From Acidobacteriota bacterium (GTDB taxonomy: Bacteria; Acidobacteriota; Terriglobia; Bryobacterales; Bryobacteraceae), in NCBI GenBank assembly GCA_016213725.1, contig JACQZS010000015.1, positions 1-62,250 of the forward strand: a DNA stretch of 62,250 bases, in the 5' to 3' direction. Below are positions 52,321-60,565 of the stretch, in pieces; position 1 is the stretch's first letter, and every line of letters begins with the position of its first letter. The notes under the pieces are model-generated. The model saw only the letters and a list, made by a program, of their open reading frames with translations. It was not told where the DNA came from and did not search any database. Position numbers and translations under genes: made by a program.

Positions 52321-54180
52321 ATGTTACCCCGCAGTTCAGGCAAAGCCGAACGGATGCCCGGCCGATACAAGGGCGAAATCAGCAAGAAACCCGTCAATTG
52401 GAGCGCCATCTGGCCCGACATCCGCGAACTGATCCTCCCGCGGCGCGGGCAGTTGCTGCTGGGACTCCTTCTGATCATCGTCAGCCGGACAGCCGGGCTG
52501 GTGCTGCCGGCGTCGACGAAGTATCTCGTGGACGAGATCCTGGCCAAGCACCGCGCGGAGTTGCTGGCGCCGCTGGTGCTGGCCGTCGTGGGCGCCACGA
52601 CATTACAGGCCATCACCAGCTTCTGGCTGACCCAACTGCTCTCCAAATCCGCGCAGAAGCTGATCGCGGAACTGCGCTGCAAAGTGCAGGCGCATGTCGG
52701 GCGGCTGCCGGTGACCTACTTCGACACCAACAAGAGCGGCCAGCTGGTTTCGCGCATCATGAACGACGTGGAGGGCGTGCGCAACCTGGTGGGCACGGGC
52801 CTGGTGGAATTCGTCGGCGGCCTGTTGACGGCCGTGCTGTCGTTCGTCGTTCTGCTGCGCATCAGCGCGGAACTTACGGGCATGGCGCTGGCGGTGGTGC
52901 TGGCCTTCTCCCTGGTGCTGCAGCGGGCGTTCAGCACCCTGCGGCCCATCTTCCGGGAGCGCGGCAAGATCACGGCCGAAGTCACCGGCCGCCTGACGGA
53001 GAGCCTGGGCGGCATCCGCGTGATCAAGGGCTATCATGCCGAAGAGCGGGAGGAGAAGGTCTTCCAGGCCGGTACGGACCGCATCCTGGCCAACGTCCTG
53101 AAGTCTCTCACGGGCGTAAGCGTGCTAAGCCTGTCGGCCACCGTGCTGTTGGGCCTGGTGGGCGCGCTGGTCATGTATATGGGCGGGCGGCAGATTCTGG
53201 ACGGCCGGCTGACGCTGGGCGGCTTTGTCACCTTCACCGCCTTCCTCGGGTTTCTGGTCGCGCCGGTGTTTCAGGTGGTGGGCATCGGAACGCAGCTGAC
53301 CGAGGCGATCGCGGGGCTGGAGCGCACCCGTGAGATTTTGAACGAGCAGGAAGAGGATTCCGAGCCGGGCAGGAACCGCACCCTGGGACCGCTGCAGGGC
53401 GAAATCCGCTTCGAGGACGTGCGCTTCTCTTATGAGGCGGGCAAACCAGTGCTGCATGGCATCAGCTTCGATGCGCCGGCAGGCACGGTGACTGCCCTGG
53501 TGGGCTCATCGGGCTCGGGTAAGTCCACCACCATCGGCCTGGTGGCCGGCTTCCACTCGCCGACAGAGGGACACGTGCTGGTGGACGGGCTGGATCTCTC
53601 CTCCATCCGCCTGGGCAGCTACCGGACTCAGCTGGGCGTGGTGTTGCAGGAGACGTTCCTGTTCGACGGCAGCATTCGCGAGAACGTCGCCTTCGCCAAG
53701 CCCGACGCCAGCGAAGAGGAGGTGCTGCAGGCGTGCCGCATTGCGCGCGTGGATGAGTTTGCGGAGAAGTTCCCGGATGGCTACCAGACCGTGGTGGGCG
53801 AACGCGGCGTGAAATTGAGTGGCGGGCAGAAGCAGCGCGTCTCCATCGCCCGGGCGATCCTGGCGAACCCGCGCATCCTGATCCTGGACGAGGCGACCTC
53901 CAGCCTGGATAGCGAAACCGAAGCCATGATTCAGGAGGGGCTGGCCTGGCTCATGCAGGGACGCACCACTTTCGTAATCGCGCACAGGCTATCCACCATC
54001 CGCCGCGCAGACCAGATCCTGGTGATGGAAGGCGGCCTGATTCTCGAACGCGGCACCCACGCGGAACTCTATGCGGCGCGCGGCCGGTATTACGAGCTTT
54101 ACACCCGGCAGCATGGGCTGGAACGCAACCTCTTCCTGGCCCCCGGCGAAGGCGACGAAGCCAACCCCGTGGAGGGCTAA
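52321..54180 (+). CDS. MsbA-like ABC exporter, fused permease and ATPase
   Basis: 619 residues if started at ATG 52321; ATG 52354 is an alternative with a little more room for a ribosome site (neither has a clear one). Type I exporter fold with six helices (about 35-320) and an ATPase with Walker [11 protein letters not shown]-loop VVLQETFLF, signature LSGGQKQR, Walker [13 protein letters not shown] and IAHRLST. Relatives move lipid A core, other lipids or peptides. Cargo is unknown here. It ends in CTAA overlap with the response regulator gene. Confidence 0.88.
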   Translation: MLPRSSGKAERMPGRYKGEISKKPVNWSAIWPDIRELILPRRGQLLLGLLLIIVSRTAGLVLPASTKYLVDEILAKHRAELLAPLVLAVVGATTLQAITSFWLTQLLSKSAQKLIAELRCKVQAHVGRLPVTYFDTNKSGQLVSRIMNDVEGVRNLVGTGLVEFVGGLLTAVLSFVVLLRISAELTGMALAVVLAFSLVLQRAFSTLRPIFRERGKITAEVTGRLTESLGGIRVIKGYHAEEREEKVFQAGTDRILANVLKSLTGVSVLSLSATVLLGLVGALVMYMGGRQILDGRLTLGGFVTFTAFLGFLVAPVFQVVGIGTQLTEAIAGLERTREILNEQEEDSEPGRNRTLGPLQGEIRFEDVRFSYEAGKPVLHGISFDAPAGTVTALVGSSGSGKSTTIGLVAGFHSPTEGHVLVDGLDLSSIRLGSYRTQLGVVLQETFLFDGSIRENVAFAKPDASEEEVLQACRIARVDEFAEKFPDGYQTVVGERGVKLSGGQKQRVSIARAILANPRILILDEATSSLDSETEAMIQEGLAWLMQGRTTFVIAHRLSTIRRADQILVMEGGLILERGTHAELYAARGRYYELYTRQHGLERNLFLAPGEGDEANPVEG

Positions 54181-54809
54181 AGCAGCTCGCGGCGGTATTG
54201 CTCCAGAGCGACCCTCACCAACTGGCTGCGCGTGCGCACGCCGGTCTTACTGAAGAGTTGCTGCAGCGAGGCCTTGATGGCGCTCTCGCTCACGCCGATA
54301 CGCTCGGCGATCTCCTTGTTTGCGAGCCCTTCAAAGACGCCGCGCAGCACGATGCGGTCTCTTTCCGTGAATCGGGCGCGGCGGGCTGAATCCAGCGCCC
54401 CGCCTTCCGCGGGGGAGCTGGTGTACTTCGGATCGATCCAGGTTTCGCCGCGCATGACGGCGTGGATCGCCTCCACCAGGGTCTCCGGCGGATTGTTCTT
54501 CAGGAAGACGCCGCTGGCGCCGTGGTTCAGCAACTGCCGCAACTCCGCGCGCGTTACGCCCACCGTCACGACGAGGATCTTGCCGGCGAACTTGCGCTCC
54601 TTGGCGGCGATCACTATTTCATTGCCGCGCCTGTCGCCCAGTTCATAGTCGAGCAGCAGCAGGTCATAGCCACCCCCGCGCATGAGGGCGAGCGCTTCCT
54701 GCACGGTGGAGCATTGGCCCGACACCTGCAAATCGGGCCTCACATTGAGCAAACGGGCAAGCCCTTCGCGAAACAGAGCGTGGTCGTCGACCAACAGGAT
54801 GCGTATCAT
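54177..54809 (-). CDS. LuxR/NarL-type response regulator
   Basis: 210 residues. Receiver domain with acidic pair VDDH, phosphoacceptor Asp54 (LLLLDYELGD) and Lys in GVFLKNN. C-terminal LuxR helix-turn-helix: GLANKEIAERIGVSESAIKA. The start overlaps the kinase stop by ATGA, so the pair is translated together. Targets are unknown. Confidence 0.92.
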   Translation of the reverse strand: MIRILLVDDHALFREGLARLLNVRPDLQVSGQCSTVQEALALMRGGGYDLLLLDYELGDRRGNEIVIAAKERKFAGKILVVTVGVTRAELRQLLNHGASGVFLKNNPPETLVEAIHAVMRGETWIDPKYTSSPAEGGALDSARRARFTERDRIVLRGVFEGLANKEIAERIGVSESAIKASLQQLFSKTGVRTRSQLVRVALEQYRRELL

Positions 54810-56263
54810 GCGGGAATCTCCGTACTGCGTTCTTCGGTTTGATGATCAATGCTGGCAAAAGGAAGCAGGCGCATGCAGATCGTACAACCCCTGAGTGAAG
54901 GCTCAAAATACAGTTCGCCACCGCAAGCCCGCACAATGGCCCGGGACACGAACAATCCTAACCCAACAGACTTGGCACCCGGCTGGAAAGGCTGGAAAAG
55001 GCTTGCAGGATCCACCACTCCCGGTCCGCTGTCGCTGAAGCGAATGGTGATGAATCCATTATTGACCTGCGGTTGAATGGTGATCTGCTTGGACGCACAG
55101 CCATCCAGCGCGCGCACGCTGTTTCGGCTGAGATTCAACAAAACCTGTAGCAGGCCGTGCCTGTCGCCTTGGACCGGTGGCAATCCGGCGAATTCCAGCA
55201 ATCTCAATTCCACCTCATCGGCATCCAGGGAGGGCGAAACTACGATTCGAAACTCGTCCAGGAGCTGCTCGAGATTCACTCGCTCCGTCGGCTGGTCGGA
55301 AATGGACTGCAATTCCACCGTGGTAAGCCGGGTGAGCGCCTGCGCGAGCGTCCCCAAGGCTGAATAGTCTTCCGTCTGGCCTACGCCCGGCAACCGGCCC
55401 AGGTTCGTGTGAACCACGGCGATAGCGGCGCAGATGTTGCGGATTTCATGTGAGACCGAACCCATCAGCACGCGCGAACTGCGCAGCAGGCTCTGGAGGC
55501 TCGACTCCTGCCAATCCCGCAGGTCTTCACTGTTGTCGGTAATGATCGCGGCCATGCGGCGGCCGGCCGCAGTCGGATAAGTGGCAAACCACACGCAGGC
55601 CAGAAAGGTCTCGCCATTGGCGCGCGAGCCACGGCAGTTGGTGGCGCTGCGGTAAGGCAACTGGTTGTCGGCCGCCAGAAGGAGCCGCGCTACCGTGGGC
55701 AAGAAGTGGCCAATCGACTGGCCTGGCAGATCCCCCGACGGAACGGAGAACAACTCATGCGCCGCCTGGTTGGCCAGTTCCACCCGTCCGCTCGGATCCA
55801 GTGTCACAATGGCCGCGGGGCTGGACTCCACCAGCATCCGCACCTGATTCTCGGCTTCGATCCGGCGCTCATGCTGCTGCTGCATGGCGCGGCTGTGTGC
55901 CAGCGCCATGCGCCGGCTGCGAACCAGTTCCCCAACGAACAGCCCGGTGCCGGCAAAGGTGGCGAAAGCGGAGACGATTCGCAGAAGGGCATGCGCCTCC
56001 CAACCAAAAGGAGCAAAATGTTCGCGCAGGAGGGCGCAGACTAAACTCGCCAGCAGGATCTGCGGCCGGCTGAGCACTAGGGCGCTCAGGACGATGGGGA
56101 ACGCATACAGCAGCCCGAGGGAAAGGTTGGACCTGACCGAATAATCCAACGCCGCAATGACGACTGCCATCGAGAGCGCGACGGGCAACACCCGCCAGGG
56201 CGGCGTCTCAAGCAGCAGATGGGAGGGCAGGTCGAACAACCATTTAACTCGAGCTTCGGCCAT
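54806..56263 (-). CDS. Membrane sensor histidine kinase with PAS domain
   Basis: 485 residues. Four or so N-terminal helices (about 25-120) form the membrane part without a large outer loop. A PAS domain (about 140-255; VESSPAAIVTLDPSGRVELA) precedes the H-box SVSHEIRNICAAIA (phosphorylated His) and the ATPase domain with N-box LLNLSRNSVRAL and G-boxes SDSGPGV and GLGLFVSRAIV. It pairs with the following LuxR regulator. The signal may be within the membrane or PAS ligand. Confidence 0.9.
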   Translation of the reverse strand: MAEARVKWLFDLPSHLLLETPPWRVLPVALSMAVVIAALDYSVRSNLSLGLLYAFPIVLSALVLSRPQILLASLVCALLREHFAPFGWEAHALLRIVSAFATFAGTGLFVGELVRSRRMALAHSRAMQQQHERRIEAENQVRMLVESSPAAIVTLDPSGRVELANQAAHELFSVPSGDLPGQSIGHFLPTVARLLLAADNQLPYRSATNCRGSRANGETFLACVWFATYPTAAGRRMAAIITDNSEDLRDWQESSLQSLLRSSRVLMGSVSHEIRNICAAIAVVHTNLGRLPGVGQTEDYSALGTLAQALTRLTTVELQSISDQPTERVNLEQLLDEFRIVVSPSLDADEVELRLLEFAGLPPVQGDRHGLLQVLLNLSRNSVRALDGCASKQITIQPQVNNGFITIRFSDSGPGVVDPASLFQPFQPGAKSVGLGLFVSRAIVRACGGELYFEPSLRGCTICMRLLPFASIDHQTEERSTEIPA

Positions 56264-56327
56264 TGGCGGCGTCTGAGGAAGACGATCTCCTAAGCTGATC
56301 TTCTATGATTCATGAAGCAATCGCAAC

Positions 56328-57467
56328 CTAGCGCTGAATCAACTGGAAGCGCCCGTCTGAAAGCAGGAGGTATTGGCGGCCCCTCCAATTGATGGTATTG
56401 CCGAAAAATCCGGCGATCCAGAAGACGAAACTGAGCAGGTCCTGGGCCAGGATCAGCCACGGTCTGCGGCGGCAGAGCGGATCGCGGAGCACGGCGTGGA
56501 AGACAGCGGCGGCGGCGATCAGTCGCAGCACCACGGTGAAGATCAGCGCCGGCCAAAGTGCGGGGAAGATGGCGCTGCAGAGCAGCGCGATGGGAAAGGG
56601 ATTCGTGAAGATCTGGCCCACATAACCGGCCGGGCGGGAGCGGCGGGTGGAGCGGTTCCAGCGCAACCGGTGTGCGAAGTTGGGCCGCATGGACTGCGTG
56701 CCGATGCGGTGCTCGATCACGTAAGAAGAGAGGATGACCCCGTGTCCGCGCTCAGCGGCGAACTGGCCCATGACGAAATCTTCCGCCAGGTACTGGCAGA
56801 GGCGCTCCCAGCCGCCGATGTCTTCGAGGACGCGCCGCCGGGCGGCAATGGTGGGCCCGACGGCGAACCGCACGCCGCCCTCCACCATCCTGGCCACCAG
56901 CGCGCCGCCCCAGAACTCGTTGTTCATGCCGGCGGCTTCCAGCACGGACCAGGCGCTGCCGCCGGGCACGGCGCGGTAGGGACAGGTGGCGACGCCCAGC
57001 GCCGGATCCTGAAACTCGGCGGCGATCACACGGAGCATCTCCGGCGTGACGCGGATGTCGGAGTCGCTCATCACCAGCAGGTCATGGGCAGCCTCGCGCA
57101 TCATGATGGAGAGGCTCCACACCTTGGCGTTGGGGTAGGGCGCCTCGCCGGCCGCGTAGGTGCGCACCGGCACGTGCGGGTACTCGGCGCGAAGGCGCTC
57201 CACCAGGGCCAGGCCCGGGTCCGCCGCGTCGCGCGCCGCGAACAGCAGTTCGAACGAGGGGTAGTCCTGTTCGAAAAAGGTACGCAGGTTCTGCTCCAGC
57301 CCTTCATCCAGGCCGTGCAGCGGCTTCAGGATGGACACCGGCTCGGGGCGGGCCAGGGCGGGCGGCCGCACAGCCAGATAGAGGCGCACGGCCACCACGG
57401 TGAGCACGCAAAAGACCCAGGAGCCCACCAGCAGACAGCCGAGCGGGACGGCCAGGAGCCAGAACAT
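56328..57467 (-). CDS. hpnI: GT2/GT21 glycosyltransferase, HpnI-like
   Basis: 379 residues with an N-terminal helix and two or three C-terminal helices. SILKPLHGLDEGLEQNL and FFEQDYPSFELLFAARDAAD at the start of the catalytic domain, DSDIRV, and Q-R-R-W-like LRWNRSTRRSR are typical of ceramide-glucosyltransferase-like enzymes and of HpnI, which adds N-acetylglucosamine to bacteriohopanetetrol. Acidobacteriota make hopanoids, which fits. No other hpn gene is in the window, so the name is likely but not certain. It starts eight bases after thrS. Confidence 0.72.
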   Translation of the reverse strand: MFWLLAVPLGCLLVGSWVFCVLTVVAVRLYLAVRPPALARPEPVSILKPLHGLDEGLEQNLRTFFEQDYPSFELLFAARDAADPGLALVERLRAEYPHVPVRTYAAGEAPYPNAKVWSLSIMMREAAHDLLVMSDSDIRVTPEMLRVIAAEFQDPALGVATCPYRAVPGGSAWSVLEAAGMNNEFWGGALVARMVEGGVRFAVGPTIAARRRVLEDIGGWERLCQYLAEDFVMGQFAAERGHGVILSSYVIEHRIGTQSMRPNFAHRLRWNRSTRRSRPAGYVGQIFTNPFPIALLCSAIFPALWPALIFTVVLRLIAAAAVFHAVLRDPLCRRRPWLILAQDLLSFVFWIAGFFGNTINWRGRQYLLLSDGRFQLIQR

Positions 57468-57475
57468 CCGGAACC

Positions 57476-59488
57476 CTACTCTTCGATGGAACGCGACTGG
57501 GCCATGCCGGAGATCATCGCGACGACTTCGTCCACGGGCTTGGCGCCCTGGTCGCCGCCCTTGCGCGTGCGCACGGCCACCTTTCCTTCGGCCGCTTCCC
57601 GATCTCCCACCACCAGCATGTACGGGATCTTCTGCAACTGGGCTTCCCTGATCTTGTAGTTCACCTTTTCGCCGCGGGAATCCAGTTCGGCGCGAAGGCC
57701 GGCCGCCTTGAGCTTCTCCGTCACCTGGCCGGCGTACTCATTGTGGCGGTCCGCAATGGGCAGTACCACTGCCTGCACCGGCGACAGCCACACGGGGAAG
57801 GCGCCGGCGAAGTGCTCGATGAGCACGCCGACGAAACGCTCCATGCTGCCGAACGGCGCACGGTGGATCATCACCGGACGGTGCTGCTGATTGTCCGCGC
57901 CGGTGTAGTTCAGATCGAAGCGCTGCGGCAGTTGGTAGTCCACCTGAACGGTGCCCAGCTGCCATTCCCTGCCGATGACATCTTCCACGACGAAGTCGAT
58001 CTTGGGGCCGTAGAAAGCGGCCTCGCCGGGCTCCAGCGAAAAGCGCACGCCCAGTGAAGCGGCGGCGTCTTTGCAGGCCTTTTCGGCGCGGTCCCACTGG
58101 TCCGCGCTGCCCACATACTTGGCGCTGTCGGGGTCCCGCAGGCCCACTCGCACGCGGTACTCCTTCATACCCAGAGTGCCGAAGATCACCTTGACCAGTT
58201 CCAGACAGCCGGCCACTTCGGCCGGCACCTGGTCTTCGGTGCAGAAGATATGGGCGTCGTCCTGTGTAAAGCCCCGCACGCGCGTCATACCGCCAAGCTC
58301 TCCGCTCTGCTCAAAGCGGTAGACGGTGCCGAACTCGGAGAGCCGGATGGGCAGGTCGCGGTAGCTGTGCGGATCGCTGTCGTAGATCTTGATGTGGTGC
58401 GGGCAGTTCATGGGCTTCAGCAGAAACCCGTCGATCTCGCCGCTCTCCAGGCGATTGGACAGTTGGGCGCAGGAGCAGCCCTCGCCGGCCAGCCTGGCGA
58501 TCTGCTCGCGATCCACCAGCGGCGGAAACTGGCTGTCGGCGTAATAGGGGAAGTGGCCGCTGGTGCGGTACAGGTCCAGCTTGCCGATGTGCGGCGTAAA
58601 TACCTGGGTGTAGCCCTGCCGGCGCAGGTGCTCGCTGATGAAGGTCTGCAGCTCCTGGCGGATGACGGCGCCCTTGGGCTTCCACAGAATGAGGCCCTGA
58701 CCCACCTTTTCATCCACGGCAAAGAGGCCCAGTTGGCGGCCCAGCACACGGTGATCGCGCTTGCGGGCCTCCTCCTGCTTGCGCAGGTATTCGTCCAGAT
58801 CTTTTTGCGAGAACCACGCCGTGCCGTAGATGCGCTGCAGCTGCTGGCGCTTCTCGTCGCCCTTCCAGTAGGCGCCGGCGATGGAGAGCAGCTTAAAGGC
58901 CTTCAGCCGTTTGGTGCTGGGCACGTGCGGGCCGCGGCAGAAATCGATGAAATGCGGCCCCAGGGTGTATTCGCTGAAGATCGAGTCGGCCCGCTCTTCG
59001 ATGAGCTCGCACTTCATGGGCTCATCGAGGCCGCGGTATTTCGCCAGACCTTCGTCCTTGGCGACGAGCTTGCGCTCATAGGCTAGGTCGCGGTCGCGGA
59101 TCTCCACCATCTTCTTTTCGATCTTTTCCAGATCCTCGGCGGTGAAGGGCACTGGACGGTCGAAGTCGTAATAGAAGCCGTCTTTGATGGGAGGGCCGAT
59201 GCCGAGCTTGGTTTCGGGGAAGAGCTCGAGGACGGCCGCGGCCAGCAGGTGCGCCGTGGAGTGGCGGTAGACTTCCAGCGCCTCGGGGTTCTTGGAAGTG
59301 AGGATTTCCAGGGCGGCATTGGCCTCCAGCGGGCGGCTCAGGTCCCACAGGGCACCGTTGACGCGCGCGACGACGGCATCGTCGGCCAGGCGCTGACCGA
59401 TGGAGCGGGCAATGTCCAGGGGCGTGGTTCCCGGTTCAACCGGGCGGCTGCTACCGTCCGGCAGCGTGATAGAAAGCTGTTCACTCAT
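57476..59488 (-). CDS. thrS: Threonyl-tRNA synthetase
   Basis: 670 residues. TGS domain (1-65), editing domain with HSTAHLLAAAVLELF, catalytic class II core with the zinc ligands in MNCPHHIKIY, motif 2 RFEQSGELGGMTRVRGFTQD and motif 3 in VMIHRAPFGSMERF, and the anticodon-binding domain (about 570-660). It charges tRNA-Thr and edits mischarged Ser. No T-box leader is visible in the 100 bases upstream. Divergent from the ECF sigma gene. Confidence 0.95.
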   Translation of the reverse strand: MSEQLSITLPDGSSRPVEPGTTPLDIARSIGQRLADDAVVARVNGALWDLSRPLEANAALEILTSKNPEALEVYRHSTAHLLAAAVLELFPETKLGIGPPIKDGFYYDFDRPVPFTAEDLEKIEKKMVEIRDRDLAYERKLVAKDEGLAKYRGLDEPMKCELIEERADSIFSEYTLGPHFIDFCRGPHVPSTKRLKAFKLLSIAGAYWKGDEKRQQLQRIYGTAWFSQKDLDEYLRKQEEARKRDHRVLGRQLGLFAVDEKVGQGLILWKPKGAVIRQELQTFISEHLRRQGYTQVFTPHIGKLDLYRTSGHFPYYADSQFPPLVDREQIARLAGEGCSCAQLSNRLESGEIDGFLLKPMNCPHHIKIYDSDPHSYRDLPIRLSEFGTVYRFEQSGELGGMTRVRGFTQDDAHIFCTEDQVPAEVAGCLELVKVIFGTLGMKEYRVRVGLRDPDSAKYVGSADQWDRAEKACKDAAASLGVRFSLEPGEAAFYGPKIDFVVEDVIGREWQLGTVQVDYQLPQRFDLNYTGADNQQHRPVMIHRAPFGSMERFVGVLIEHFAGAFPVWLSPVQAVVLPIADRHNEYAGQVTEKLKAAGLRAELDSRGEKVNYKIREAQLQKIPYMLVVGDREAAEGKVAVRTRKGGDQGAKPVDEVVAMISGMAQSRSIEE

Positions 59489-59589
59489 TGGAATTAGGGG
59501 GTAACTTTCAGACTATCATGCCCTCGAGGAGCGAACTTTGCGGCAGCCCGGGCTTGCGCTGCCATGCTCTGTTCGGAGACATTGAAAGC

Positions 59590-60234
59590 ATGGACCACGA
59601 GCATCCGGAGGTGACCTCGGCGACCGACCCCGCGGCTGCGGAACTCGCGCTCGTGGACCGGGCCCGCAACGGCGACGTGGCCGCCTTCGGCGAACTCATC
59701 AGCAAGTACGAGCGGCGCGTCTACCGCATGGCCCGCCAGATCACCCAAAACGACGAGGATGCCGAGGACGTCCTGCAGGAGGCGTTCCTCAAGGCGTTCG
59801 GGCACCTGGATTCCTTCCAGGGCCAATCCAAGTTTTACACCTGGCTCACCCGCATCGCGGTCAACGAGAGCCTGATGAAGCTCAGAAAACGCAAATCTGA
59901 CCGAACCGTTTCGCTGGATGAGAACATCGAAACAGATGAGGAACCGATTGTGCGAGAGATCGCCGTTTGGGATGACAACCCGGAACTGCGCTACAGCCAG
60001 GAAGAGATCCGCCAGATCCTGGACAAGGCCATCGAAGGACTCAAACCGATCTTCCGCACGGTGTTTATCCTGCGCGATGTCGAAGAACTGAGCACGGAAG
60101 AGACCGCGGAGATGCTGGGACTCTCCATCGCCGCCGTGAAGAGCCGCCTGTTGCGGGCCCGGCTGCAACTGCGCGAAAAGCTCACTCGCGTCTTCAAAAG
60201 AAAAGGGGAGCAGATCCTTGGGTACGCGAAATGA
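59590..60234 (+). CDS. ECF sigma factor
   Basis: 214 residues from ATG 59590; the frame is open from 59488 but the extra part is not sigma-like. Region 2 has YRMARQITQNDEDAEDVLQE and AFLKAF; region 4 has LSTEETAEMLGLSIAAVKSR and RLLRARLQLREKL. It directs RNA polymerase to its own promoter set, held back by the zinc anti-sigma factor encoded next. A linker (DENIETDEEPIVREIAVWDD) is acidic. Targets unknown. Confidence 0.9.
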   Translation: MDHEHPEVTSATDPAAAELALVDRARNGDVAAFGELISKYERRVYRMARQITQNDEDAEDVLQEAFLKAFGHLDSFQGQSKFYTWLTRIAVNESLMKLRKRKSDRTVSLDENIETDEEPIVREIAVWDDNPELRYSQEEIRQILDKAIEGLKPIFRTVFILRDVEELSTEETAEMLGLSIAAVKSRLLRARLQLREKLTRVFKRKGEQILGYAK

Positions 60235-60493
60235 AATGATCACGTGCAAGGACTTCCTGCGCGAGCTGAACGACTTTCTCGACGAGACCACTGACCCCGT
60301 GCTGCGGGCGGAGCTGGAGCGCCACATCAACGAGTGCCCCAACTGCTGGGTAATCTGCGACACCACCAAGAAGACCATCCAGGTCTACAAGGGGATGGAA
60401 GCGCAGAACCTGCCCGAACCGGTGCATGAACGGCTGATGAGCATGATCGCGAAGAAGAAGCCCGGCTGCTGCGGCGGCGGGGACACTCACTAG
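60218..60493 (+). CDS. Zinc-binding anti-sigma factor (ZAS/zf-HC2)
   Basis: 91 residues from TTG 60218, which has GGGGAG seven bases upstream and overlaps the sigma gene; ATG 60236 lies two bases after the sigma stop and gives 85 residues but has a poorer ribosome site. The zinc motif is HINECPNC (H-x3-C-x2-C). No membrane helix, so it is a soluble anti-sigma factor. The end KKPGCCGGGDTH carries a Cys pair that could respond to redox or metals. It controls the adjacent sigma factor. Confidence 0.88.
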   Translation: MGTRNEMITCKDFLRELNDFLDETTDPVLRAELERHINECPNCWVICDTTKKTIQVYKGMEAQNLPEPVHERLMSMIAKKKPGCCGGGDTH

Positions 60494-60525
60494 CAGCGCC
60501 GGCCTCACAGGACCACGAAGACGGA

Positions 60526-60552
60526 AAGGGCGCGCCATCCCGGCGCGCCCTT
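60526..60552. terminator. Bidirectional terminator hairpin
   Basis: Stem AAGGGCGCGCC / GGCGCGCCCTT (11 pairs) with loop ATCCC, between the convergent anti-sigma and TonB receptor genes. One further GG/CC pair can form beyond a one-base bulge. Short TTCC follows on the plus strand. Confidence 0.75.
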
Positions 60553-60565
60553 CCTGCATCCGGAA

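Noticed and set aside
59489..59589. T-box leader before thrS
   Set aside because: No specifier stem, T-box sequence or terminator pair is visible in 100 bases.
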